A stretch of DNA of 64,000 nucleotides. It comes from JAUNBN01 sp036645935. Lineage in GTDB: Bacteria; Bacillota; Clostridia; Oscillospirales; Ruminococcaceae. Where the stretch lies: NCBI GenBank assembly GCA_036645935.1, contig JAVXNE010000001.1:186001-250000 (forward strand), read 5' to 3'. The position numbers were made by a program, and so were the translations under genes. The notes beneath the pieces are model-generated. The model had not been told where the DNA came from. It saw only the letters and a list, made by a program, of their open reading frames with translations, and searched no databases. This document shows, one piece after another, positions 39,597-47,264 of this stretch (positions within the stretch are counted from its first letter, which is position 1; every line of letters begins with the position of its first letter).

Positions 39597-42256
39597 TATT
39601 GCGCCTCCACTTTCAAAATAAATTCTCTCATAACCTTTGCGGTCAGCTTTTCTTTCTCCGTAAACTCCTTGATCTGACGCTCCAGCTCCAAATCCAGCCG
39701 CATGGCGTCTAAAAACTGACTTTCCTCCTTTTTCATGTACTCCTGCCGGAGCAGATTTGCTTTCTTTTCCAGCGCCAGCAGTTTCAGACGGTCGTTTGTG
39801 ACCTCGGTACGCTCTGCTTCCGCTGTCTTTACACGTGTGTCAAGCTCCGCAAGCTCACGGGTAAGGGCGTTTTTCTTTGCCGTGGTGCGCAGCTTCATTT
39901 TGTCTACTTCTTCCGACTGTGCGGGAGAGAGTTTTTCTGCCTGCCTTGCAAGCAACTCATCTGTGGGGACAAAACGGTCAAGAGTATGAGGCTTGCCTCC
40001 ACTTTTCATCCAATGGGGAGATTTGTGCTCGCTTTCTATAAAGTGTATTGTCGGTGATGAAAGAATGGTCTGGCAATCGTCCTCCGAAAGTATTTTACCG
40101 GATTCGGTTTTTCCGCAAAGAACAGCATATTCCTGCGCTGTTTGATTATCAGATGATGTCATTGCCACGGTATAGAGCGCAATTTCGCATGGCTCAATAC
40201 CTGGCTGCACCGTCAAAGTTCCGGTATCGGCGCATTCCAGCTCATGAATCACACCGCGTCCAACGATGCTGGTCAGTGTAATTCTGCCATAATGTGGCTT
40301 GAAATCCTTTGCCATACCGTAGGCTTTAAGGCTCTGATATTTCTTGTTGCGGCTGCCGTCCCAGTAGTAAAACAGGGTTGGCAGGGTTTTATATTTTGTC
40401 GCCACAATCGTCCCAGCGGATTCATCAATTTCAAAATAGCACTCGTCATGGGCCGCGTTATAGCGCTCAAAAAACCACTTGACGATGCTCCACAGGGCGG
40501 CGTTTATCTCCGCCGCCTTTTCGCTTATATAGCGGGGCGTGAGCTTCACTTTGTCCGCAAGCTCGCGAGTGAAGGTGGTAAAAAGCACGTCCTCAGCGGC
40601 AGAGACAAGCTGCCGGTTTTGCGTTTCATGCTGTAAAAGCGTCTGCTGATGCTCAGACTCAATCTGCGCCTTGGTGCGGCTGCGCTCGGAAATCACCCGA
40701 AAGGCTTCATTGAGGTCGTCCGTAAAGCCGCCAATCACCTCGTCGCTGACGCCGAACACGCCATCTGTCACCAATGTACGCTTGTTCACCAGCTCCAGCT
40801 TGCGCACGTCGGAGAAATTATCTTTATTGATAAAGGCAAGAGACAGCACGTCGTTTTCCTGCCCAAGCCGCTGGCAGCGGTCAATACGCTGTTCCATTTT
40901 CAGCGTGTTATAGGGCAGGTCATAATGCACGACAAAGGCGGCTTCCTCCAAATTGAAGCCCTTTGCGCCGTTATCGGTTGTGAGCAGAATTTCGCCGCCC
41001 TCCTTAAAATTTTGAATAGCGGAGTAGTCCGCAGAACCATTGTATTGGAGGGTTTTATAATTTTGGCAGAGCAGCGTATGAAGCATTTTCTGCGTCTCCA
41101 CGCTCTCGGTAAAGATAACTGCTTTTCTGTTTGCGCCGCACCTTTTCATCAAGGCAAAGCCGCGTTGCAGGGCGGTAAACAACTTTTCTGTTTTGGAATC
41201 CAGTTTGATGCTATCTGCCACGGACTGTATCTCCTGCCACTGGGCAAGCTCGCCCTGCGCATCCTGCATTGTCTCCAGCCGTTTGATAACGCCACGAATG
41301 GTCTGCAAAATCGCGGCAGTGGAGGAGCTTTGTAGGCTAAGGAGCCGCAGAGCCAAATCGTACTGCTTCATCTCCGGGAACGCACGCTTGTCCGGCTTGT
41401 TTATGTAGGCATAGAGCAGCTCGTAGAGCCTTTGCTCCGGCTGGGATGGCACATATTCATCAGTAATGAGAATCCGTTCCGGCACCTTGGCGTAGGCTTT
41501 CGCCTGAGAGCGCAGGGTGCGAAAGCAGTATTTGCGCACACGCTCGGCAAGTTCCGGGTAATTCTCCGGACGGCGCAGATAACGCGCGAGAAATTCGCGT
41601 TCGTGGGGCAGCACGGTCTCGTCGATAAACCAAATAAGCCCATACAGATCCATGATATTTTTCTCGATGGGCGTGCCTGTCAGGAGCAGCTTAAAGGAGT
41701 CTGCGGCAATGCGTTTTAGCGCCTTTGCCTGTTTGTTGTCCTCTTGATAAACGGGTGAGAGAGCGCTTGCTTCCTCAAAGACGGTCAAATCCCAGCGCAC
41801 AGCTGAGACAGCCGCTTCATTATCGGCGGCAAAGTCATAGGTTGTGATGACGATGACACTCTGCTCAAATGCATTGGGATTTTCATCGGAAGCAGCTTCG
41901 CTCCATTCCTTGCGGTTTGTTAAGACCACATAGGGAACCGTATAATAGCGGTCAATCAACTCTGTCCACTGCCGCAGCAGATCGGCGTTGGGAATCACCA
42001 GCAGAATGCGGCTTTGTCCCTCCAGCCATTTCTGCGATATGACAAGCATCGCTTCATGGCTTTTTCCCATACCGGCCTCATCGCACAATATCGCGCCATT
42101 TTGGTAGGGGGAACGCAGAGCAAAGCTCGCCGCTGCGATCTGGAACGGGTAAACCTGAATGTCGGAGGACGCAAACACAGGAACAAACCTGTCGTCTTCC
42201 GACAGGCTATCCAGCACCCTTGCCGTGTAATACGCATGAAACGGCGTTTGCTGCAT
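39596..42256 (-). CDS. SNF2-like DEAD-box helicase with coiled-coil tail
   Basis: 886 residues from the ATG at 42256 (AAGGAGG upstream). Superfamily 2: Walker A ILCDEAGMGKSHEAM (variant of DEVGLGKT), DExx box as LTVFEEASALSP rather than DEAH, motif III as LLLTGTPIEKN, motif V/VI in GAKGFNLEEAAFVVHYD and MEQRIDRCQRLGQ. The C-terminal 350 residues hold a domain without recognised family and a long charged coiled coil (AKKNALTRELAELDTRVKTA). It resembles RapA/SNF2-type translocases such as those at the head of some type III R-M operons and DISARM. It overlaps the HNH gene by one base. Role unknown; DNA translocation along foreign DNA is a reasonable inference. Confidence 0.88.
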   Translation of the reverse strand: MQQTPFHAYYTARVLDSLSEDDRFVPVFASSDIQVYPFQIAAASFALRSPYQNGAILCDEAGMGKSHEAMLVISQKWLEGQSRILLVIPNADLLRQWTELIDRYYTVPYVVLTNRKEWSEAASDENPNAFEQSVIVITTYDFAADNEAAVSAVRWDLTVFEEASALSPVYQEDNKQAKALKRIAADSFKLLLTGTPIEKNIMDLYGLIWFIDETVLPHEREFLARYLRRPENYPELAERVRKYCFRTLRSQAKAYAKVPERILITDEYVPSQPEQRLYELLYAYINKPDKRAFPEMKQYDLALRLLSLQSSSTAAILQTIRGVIKRLETMQDAQGELAQWQEIQSVADSIKLDSKTEKLFTALQRGFALMKRCGANRKAVIFTESVETQKMLHTLLCQNYKTLQYNGSADYSAIQNFKEGGEILLTTDNGAKGFNLEEAAFVVHYDLPYNTLKMEQRIDRCQRLGQENDVLSLAFINKDNFSDVRKLELVNKRTLVTDGVFGVSDEVIGGFTDDLNEAFRVISERSRTKAQIESEHQQTLLQHETQNRQLVSAAEDVLFTTFTRELADKVKLTPRYISEKAAEINAALWSIVKWFFERYNAAHDECYFEIDESAGTIVATKYKTLPTLFYYWDGSRNKKYQSLKAYGMAKDFKPHYGRITLTSIVGRGVIHELECADTGTLTVQPGIEPCEIALYTVAMTSSDNQTAQEYAVLCGKTESGKILSEDDCQTILSSPTIHFIESEHKSPHWMKSGGKPHTLDRFVPTDELLARQAEKLSPAQSEEVDKMKLRTTAKKNALTRELAELDTRVKTAEAERTEVTNDRLKLLALEKKANLLRQEYMKKEESQFLDAMRLDLELERQIKEFTEKEKLTAKVMREFILKVEAQ

Positions 42257-42293
42257 GGCGCGGCCTCCTTCCTGAATAAGCATCGACTTAAGC

Positions 42294-42503
42294 TTATTTT
42301 TTATCGGGTAGGACTTCCATAATATCCCCTATATCGCAATTCAAAACATGACAAATGCGCACCAATACATCCGTCGTGACGCTCTCATTTTTGCCAAGCT
42401 TCGCAAGCGTACCTGAGCTTATATTGGCGGCATCCCTTAGCTCGACCTTCTTCATACCTTTATCGATCAGAAGCTTCCATAGCTTGTTATAGCTGACTGG
42501 CAT
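42294..42503 (-). CDS. Small Cro/C1-type HTH regulator
   Basis: 69 residues, starting MPVSYNKLWKLLIDKGMKKV; I use ATG 42503 because GAGGTG is then 7 bases away (an upstream ATG at 42509 is too close to it). ELRDAANISSGTLAKLGKNE is the helix-turn-helix, and CHVLNCDIGDIMEVLP is the usual end of YozG/DUF739-like regulators. It leads the defence operon and probably autoregulates it, binding the arms near 42542-42569. It could delay nuclease expression after transfer to a new host, as C-proteins do in type II R-M systems; that is inference. Confidence 0.88.
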   Translation of the reverse strand: MPVSYNKLWKLLIDKGMKKVELRDAANISSGTLAKLGKNESVTTDVLVRICHVLNCDIGDIMEVLPDKK

Positions 42504-42536
42504 AGTCATACACCTCGCATCAAATTTTCAGTGAAT

Positions 42537-42565
42537 ATTATCGCATATTTTGACCGTAAATACAA
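42537..42565 (-). promoter_or_regulatory. Promoter and possible operator of the defence operon
   Basis: On the minus strand TTGTAT (42565-42560) and GATAAT (42542-42537) are 17 bases apart. The inverted arms CGCAT (42542-42546) and ATGCG (42565-42569) bracket the spacer and could be the operator of the HTH protein. About 35 bases separate the -10 box from the start. Confidence 0.5.
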
Positions 42566-42595
42566 TGCGCTGATTCACATATTGAAACTTCGCTT

Positions 42596-42898
42596 TCAAT
42601 TATATATAAAAGAGCTCCGCCCACGAAAGTTTCCGCAGGCGGCACTGTAATTAGATTTCAAATGGTTTATACAAACGGTGACTGCTTTCAAATATGTTTC
42701 CGGGTCATCATACAGAATCAAACCGACGTATCCCAGAGGAGCGTTGTAAATAAGCCAATCCGGCTCTGACCGCTGATACATATTGTCGGCAACCTCGTTT
42801 TCCACAGCCGTACAGTCAATGGAGATCAGCGTACCATCTGTCGGCCGAAGATCCACACAGGCGGTATCCATATTGAATTCGCATGATATTACTCTCAT
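42596..42898 (-). CDS. DUF6061-family protein of mobile elements
   Basis: 100 residues, start at 42898 with AAGGAG 8 bases upstream. MRVISCEFNMDTACVDLRPT, DCTAVENEVADNMYQRSEPD and WLIYNAPLGYVGLILYDDPE match the DUF6061 family as I remember it, a set of small proteins carried by clostridial integrative elements. The last 25 residues (KSNYSAACGNFRGRSSFIYN) diverge, so the C-terminus may be altered. Function unknown. It marks the start of the decayed mobile element that borders the defence island. Confidence 0.78.
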   Translation of the reverse strand: MRVISCEFNMDTACVDLRPTDGTLISIDCTAVENEVADNMYQRSEPDWLIYNAPLGYVGLILYDDPETYLKAVTVCINHLKSNYSAACGNFRGRSSFIYN

Positions 42899-42910
42899 TT
42901 TCCATTCTCC

Positions 42911-43162
42911 TTATCTTTTCTTTAGATTTTCTTTTTTCGCCAGCCGTCCAGCAGCCTTGCGACATTCCTCGCTGTACGGCGCTGTCAGTTTGAAACCTAA
43001 ACGTCCCTTTTTAATTTCAAAAGTCAGGCAGCCGTTTTCATCATCAATCAGCCTACCCTCGCGGGGGTATTGCTCGACATATTTGGTCCGTCTGTTTTTC
43101 AGATCGCTATTGTAAGTACAGACCTCAATTATCGGGCTGTGCTCATTAAAACAGATATTCAT
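42911..43162 (-). CDS. Hypothetical protein, mobile-element cargo
   Basis: 83 residues, MNICFNEHSPIIEVCTYNSD at the start and basic (KKGRLGFKL, RLAKKENLKKR) at the end. The start at 43162 has only a weak purine tract. I recognise no family. It ends 12 bases upstream of the DUF6061 start, so the two are likely co-transcribed. Confidence 0.6.
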   Translation of the reverse strand: MNICFNEHSPIIEVCTYNSDLKNRRTKYVEQYPREGRLIDDENGCLTFEIKKGRLGFKLTAPYSEECRKAAGRLAKKENLKKR

Positions 43163-43765
43163 TGTCTTTTATTTCTTGGAAAGACCTGTTTTAATAATTA
43201 CCTCCAATTTCGATTAGTTTTTATCGGCTGTAAAGCCGTGCAATTTTGCGGATTTTACAATAGAGAGCATACAAACGATGCAGGCTTCATTCGGGACACT
43301 CCCAACGGATAAAAGGCGGTTTTCGGCTCTACACGGAATTACCGAGCATCGTCCCTTGTGTGTGTTTTTGTTTTATTTCTGCCAAAGGCCATTTTATTCA
43401 ATGGCCGCTTCAGAGCTGCGCAGTTTGCCATGGAGAGCTGCGTTTTCCTGTTCCAGCCCCGCCGTGTTGAGCCGTTATGAATATGTCGTGAGCTCTTCGA
43501 GGGGGAACGGGGTGTGCGGCTTCTTCGGGGACCGACGTCTGCTTTCACAATCAAATTGTTCAATTATCCGCCGCCCACAGGCAGAGAAATTTTGAGAGTC
43601 TCCCTGCCTGTCCGTCTCGAAATCTGCAGATTGCGAGACGGGGACGAGGGTACGGTGAGGGCTATCGTGAAACGCGATACACCAGCTTTGTTTCCCTGTC
43701 TGCCGACCACAGCAGCGTGGCACGCTCCTGTTATAGCTCCCAATGCGAGCAAGCGGTAGCTTTGT
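43163..43765. other. Decayed mobile-element DNA
   Basis: No intact gene. Minus-strand fragments include a coiled-coil-like stretch (RLNTAGLEQENAALHGKLRS) between stops near 43380-43490, typical of mobilisation or relaxase-associated proteins, and a Cys/Arg/Ser-rich open frame at 43475-43774 whose reality I doubt. The whole stretch looks like eroded integrative-element DNA. Confidence 0.4.
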
Positions 43766-43984
43766 GGCACTCACTCCACGGCAATCAAGATATTCCTGAC
43801 GGGCTGCCTCCCGCTGTTCCTCGGTTGGGGTGGCTTTGTACTGAGAGTAAATCTGACGGCTTAGAATGGAATCCCACTTTCACACCAGGCCATGCCGGAT
43901 TTCCTCGTCTCAGTCTTCTTCGCCACGCAGGTGGCATAACCCCATGTCCACAAACAGCTCATAAAGTGTTTGCAGATTTTTCAT
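43766..43984 (-). pseudogene. Decayed small mobile-element gene
   Basis: From the ATG at 43984 the frame reads MKNLQTLYELFVDMGLCHLR and GEED, then stops. One frame away it continues DEEIRHGLV, an in-frame TGA, KWDSILSRQIYSQYKATPTE and EQREAARQEYLDCRGVS. The pieces together look like a single small protein with a helical charged C-terminus, interrupted by one frameshift and one stop (a Trp TGG to TGA change is plausible). The family is not named, but the style matches integrative-element cargo. Confidence 0.5.
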
Positions 43985-44000
43985 ATCAATTCTTATCCAA

Positions 44001-44824
44001 TCATTTCCGCGGCGGACGCGCCGATAGTGACGGTGTTTTAAACACTGCCCCCACTCCTTGTTTCATCGTCACCACCGTCACTGGCGTCACACCTCTGCTT
44101 CTTATGAGCTCCAGTTCGATAACGCTGCCTGTGCGGGTATGGCAGTTCTCATTCCGAACATTAAAGTCTTGCATCAATCTGCTTGACTTTATATGCAGCT
44201 TTTTTGTCAGCGCATTTGGCTGGACATCCAGACCACGCGAGCCGGTCAGCTCTGTTGCGCTGCCTGCCCATTCACTGTTTCTTTGTGTCAACAGTTTAGC
44301 CACCGCTTCAAGCATCGGGTCTGGCGGCTCCTTCCAAAGACCCCGTTCTGCATGGTCGAAATCCCACGTCAGGGTGTTATTCGTCCCGAACAAAATCTTC
44401 TGATCTGGCGGATTACGCCCTACTGCATCCAGAACAGCGGCACTGTCGGTGCGTTTTTCTTTCTGGGAGACAAATGCGCCATCGCGCAGCCGCGTCAAAC
44501 CTGTTGTACCGGAAATCATCTCAAATTTATCCTCGGATGGCGTCTTGCGTTTGTGGTGGACAAGTGTCAGACAGATGCCGTTTTTATCGAAAAACTGCTT
44601 CATCTTGCCTATCATTTGGCAGGAATCCGCATAGCTGTACGCCTCGCCCCCATCTCCCGAATTTTCTGCATGGTGTCAATGATAATCAGCTTTGTATACG
44701 GGTGTTCGTGCATAAAATTTTCAAGCCGCTCGTCCAGACCATTTTCAATCTTTCCAGCAACGCTTGCGAAGTGTAAATTGGGTGTGTCCTCCACGCTGTA
44801 CATCATGAACATTGGAAAAATTCC
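44001..44824 (-). pseudogene. RepA/DnaB-like AAA ATPase of a mobile element, truncated and frameshifted
   Basis: Two minus-strand frames form one ATPase. The upstream piece (about 44824-44640) reads VEDTPNLHFASVAGKIENGL and KLIIIDTMQKIREMG, containing Walker B (LIIIDT). The downstream piece (to 44001) continues SYADSCQMIGKMKQFFDKNG, ICLTLVHHKRK and MISGTTGLTRLRDGAFV, the rest of the RecA-like core of RepA-family ATPases. The frames are joined by one extra G in the GGGGG run near 44648. The N-terminus with Walker A is missing: the gene is cut at about 44824, where the integrase remnant begins on the opposite strand. Confidence 0.75.
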
Positions 44825-44840
44825 GTTAACCGCAATTTGG

Positions 44841-45598
44841 CTCACCGAAATCTGTAAGTGGCAAAACAACTTGACCGGCTACCGGGACGAAAACGGCAAG
44901 CCCTATTCCCAAACCTATCTCAAGACCATAAACAACCAGCTTACGGCGATTTTAAACTATGCGGTCAAGATTACAGGCTGGGAGAAAATCCCTGCCACAA
45001 GGTGGGCGGTCTGGGAAAGAAGAAAGCAGACGAAATAGTGTTCTGGACAAAGAGCGAGTTCCACACCTTTATTGAGGGCTATCCGGGACAGCCCTGCAAG
45101 CTACATCATTTTCATGACAATGTACTTTATACCGATATCCTGGAGGTCTAGATGCTTGCACTAACACTGGCAGACATTGACCTTGAGAAGAAAACTCTGA
45201 CGGTCAACAAAAGCTACCAAAGGCTGAACGGCGAGGACATCGCGACCTCTCCGAAAAGGCCAAAGAGCAGCTGCACCATTCCTATTCCAGAGGGGCTGAA
45301 TATTTGCCTCAAGGAGTATATGTCCCGTTGATACGAGCTGCAATCCGATGACAGGCTGTTCCCGTACACTAAGAGTTTCCTGTATCACGAAATGGAGAAC
45401 GATTTCAAGGTTTTGGACGTGAACGGATTCAGGTGCACAATATTCGTCATAGCCACGCCAGCTTACTTGTGGAGATGGGATTTTCGCCGCTGCTGATTGC
45501 GGAGCTGCTCGGTCACGAAAAGGTACAGATCACGATGGACACCTAGTCACCTGTATCCCAACAAGCAGGAGCAGGCAGAGGTTGCACAGACAGCTTGA
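44841..45598 (+). pseudogene. Tyrosine integrase remnant of an integrative element
   Basis: Several plus-strand frames line up with an Int-Tn-type tyrosine recombinase. The SAM-like core-binding part reads ICKWQNNLTGYRDENGKPYS, QTYLKTINNQLTAILNYAVK, then ENPCHKVGGLGKKKADEIVF. The part with the first catalytic Arg is deleted; LALTLADIDLEKKTLTVNKS and SYQRLNGEDIAT follow. Near the end VHNIRHSHASLLVEMGFSPL, IAELLGHEKVQITMDT carries the R and H boxes, but the next codon, where the nucleophilic tyrosine belongs, is TAG. The N-terminus is missing. At least four breaks make it inactive. It probably mediated entry of the element at 42.6-45.6 kb. Confidence 0.85.
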
Positions 45599-45672
45599 CA
45601 GCATAATGCCTTGAGCCGCTGGCTACAAAAAATCGGTTTTATGTAGTCAATTTGCAGCCACTAAAATAGAAA

Positions 45673-45712
45673 AATCTCGGAAATCCCTGCAATATAAAGG
45701 ATTTCCGAGATT
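45673..45712 (-). terminator. guaA terminator
   Basis: AATCTCGGAAATCC (45673-45686) is perfectly complementary to GGATTTCCGAGATT (45699-45712), with a 12-base loop; on the minus strand it is followed by TTTTCTATTTT. It is 18 bases past the guaA stop and marks the border between core chromosome and mobile remnants. Confidence 0.9.
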
Positions 45713-45729
45713 GATGAAACACTAAATTT

Positions 45730-47256
45730 TTATTCCCACTCTATAGTGGCGGGGGGTTTGCTCGTAACGTCGTAGACCACGCGATTTACGCCCTTGATCT
45801 CATTGACGATGCGATTGCTCACTTTTGCGAGTATTTCATAAGGGATTCGCGCGAAATCCGCGGTCATCGCGTCTGTTGACATCACCGCGCGAATCGCTAT
45901 CGTGTGGCAATAGGTGCGCTCATCGCCCATAACCCCGACGCTTTGCAGATTTGGCAGCACGGTAAAATACTGCCACACCGTCTTGTTCAGTCCAGCTATC
46001 GCAAATTCTTCACGAAGTATCGCGTCACTCTCGCGCAGAAGCCGCAGCTTGGGTTCGTTGACTTCTCCGAGACAGCGAACCGCAAGCCCCGGGCCGGGGA
46101 ATGGCTGGCGATCCACTATGAAATCCGGAATGCCGAGCGCGCGACCGACACGACGAACCTCATCTTTGAAAAGCAGCCGAAGCGGCTCGCAAAGCTTGAG
46201 CTTCATCTTGTCGGGCAGACCGCCAACGTTATGGTGGCTCTTGATCACCGCCGCGTCACCGATACCGCTCTCGATGATGTCGGGATAGATCGTTCCCTGA
46301 AGCAGATAGTCCTGCTCTCCGAGCTTTGCAGACTCCTCATCGAAAACCGCTATAAACTCTGCCCCTATAAGCTTGCGCTTCTGTTCGGGATCGGTAATCC
46401 CCTTGAGCTTATCCAAAAAACGGTGTTGGGCATTGACACGAACGACGTTGAGTTTGAACTGCTCACCGAGCGTTGACATGACCTCATCGCCCTCGTTTTT
46501 ACGCATAAAACCGTGATCAACGAAGACGCAGGTGAGCCTGTCGCCTATTGCGCGATGCACGAGGACTGCCGCCACGGTGCTGTCCACACCGCCCGACAGC
46601 GCACAGAGCACTCGCTTGCCGTTGAGCTCCGACTTAAGATGCGCAATTTTCTCGTTTGCAAAATCCTCTGCCGTCCAGTCTCCCGAACAGCCGCAGATGT
46701 CATATAAAAAACTGCGAATCAATCGGCTTCCAAATGGCGTGTGCTCGACTTCGGGGTGGAACTGCACTGCATACAGTCCCCTGGCTTTATTTTCAATTGC
46801 GGCAAAAGGGCAATTTTCGGAGTTCGCCGCAACGGTGAATCCCTCCGGTATCGCCGTAATTTGATCGTTGTGGCTCATCCAACCGCAATCACGTTCCATG
46901 ACTTTCCCAACAAAGCTACCGGGCTGGGCGACAATCTCCACCTTCCCGAACTCCTGTTTATCCTGTCGCTCAACCTTCCCGCCCAGCTGATGAGCCATAA
47001 GCTGCGCACCGTAGCAGATTCCCAGAATTGGAATTTTAAGCTCAAACAATTCGGAATCGGTCGCAGCGGCACCATCCGCATAAACGCTGCGGGGACCTCC
47101 GGTTAAAATTATGCCGAGCGGATGCTTTTCCTTAATTTCAGAAAGCGCTTTCGTGTAAGGTACAACCTCGCAATAAACGTTGTTTTCACGCACACGGCGC
47201 GCTATAAGCTGGTTATACTGTCCGCCGAAATCGACGACAATGATCATTTCCCTCAT
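45730..47256 (-). CDS. guaA: GMP synthase (glutamine-hydrolysing)
   Basis: Converts XMP to GMP with glutamine and ATP. 508 residues, full length. The class I amidotransferase domain has the nucleophile elbow ILGICYGAQLMAHQLGG and the HPE of the triad (VQFHPEVEHTPFG). The ATP pyrophosphatase domain has the P-loop VLCALSGGVDSTVAAVL, and the C-terminal dimerisation domain ends with YDVTSKPPATIEWE. The ATG at 47256 has AAGGTG upstream; a second ATG three codons later is possible. It follows guaB by 8 bases, so the two last steps of GMP synthesis are one unit. Confidence 0.98.
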   Translation of the reverse strand: MREMIIVVDFGGQYNQLIARRVRENNVYCEVVPYTKALSEIKEKHPLGIILTGGPRSVYADGAAATDSELFELKIPILGICYGAQLMAHQLGGKVERQDKQEFGKVEIVAQPGSFVGKVMERDCGWMSHNDQITAIPEGFTVAANSENCPFAAIENKARGLYAVQFHPEVEHTPFGSRLIRSFLYDICGCSGDWTAEDFANEKIAHLKSELNGKRVLCALSGGVDSTVAAVLVHRAIGDRLTCVFVDHGFMRKNEGDEVMSTLGEQFKLNVVRVNAQHRFLDKLKGITDPEQKRKLIGAEFIAVFDEESAKLGEQDYLLQGTIYPDIIESGIGDAAVIKSHHNVGGLPDKMKLKLCEPLRLLFKDEVRRVGRALGIPDFIVDRQPFPGPGLAVRCLGEVNEPKLRLLRESDAILREEFAIAGLNKTVWQYFTVLPNLQSVGVMGDERTYCHTIAIRAVMSTDAMTADFARIPYEILAKVSNRIVNEIKGVNRVVYDVTSKPPATIEWE

Positions 47257-47264
47257 AATTCACC

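Noticed and set aside
43475..43774. Cys/Arg/Ser-rich 99-codon minus-strand frame
   Set aside because: Composition unlike a folded protein, no ribosome binding site, surrounded by decayed element DNA.
44193..45038. 281-codon plus-strand frame joining the antisense of the ATPase with integrase sequence
   Set aside because: The first two thirds are the shadow of the minus-strand ATPase; only the last third is real integrase sequence. The frame is a chance fusion.
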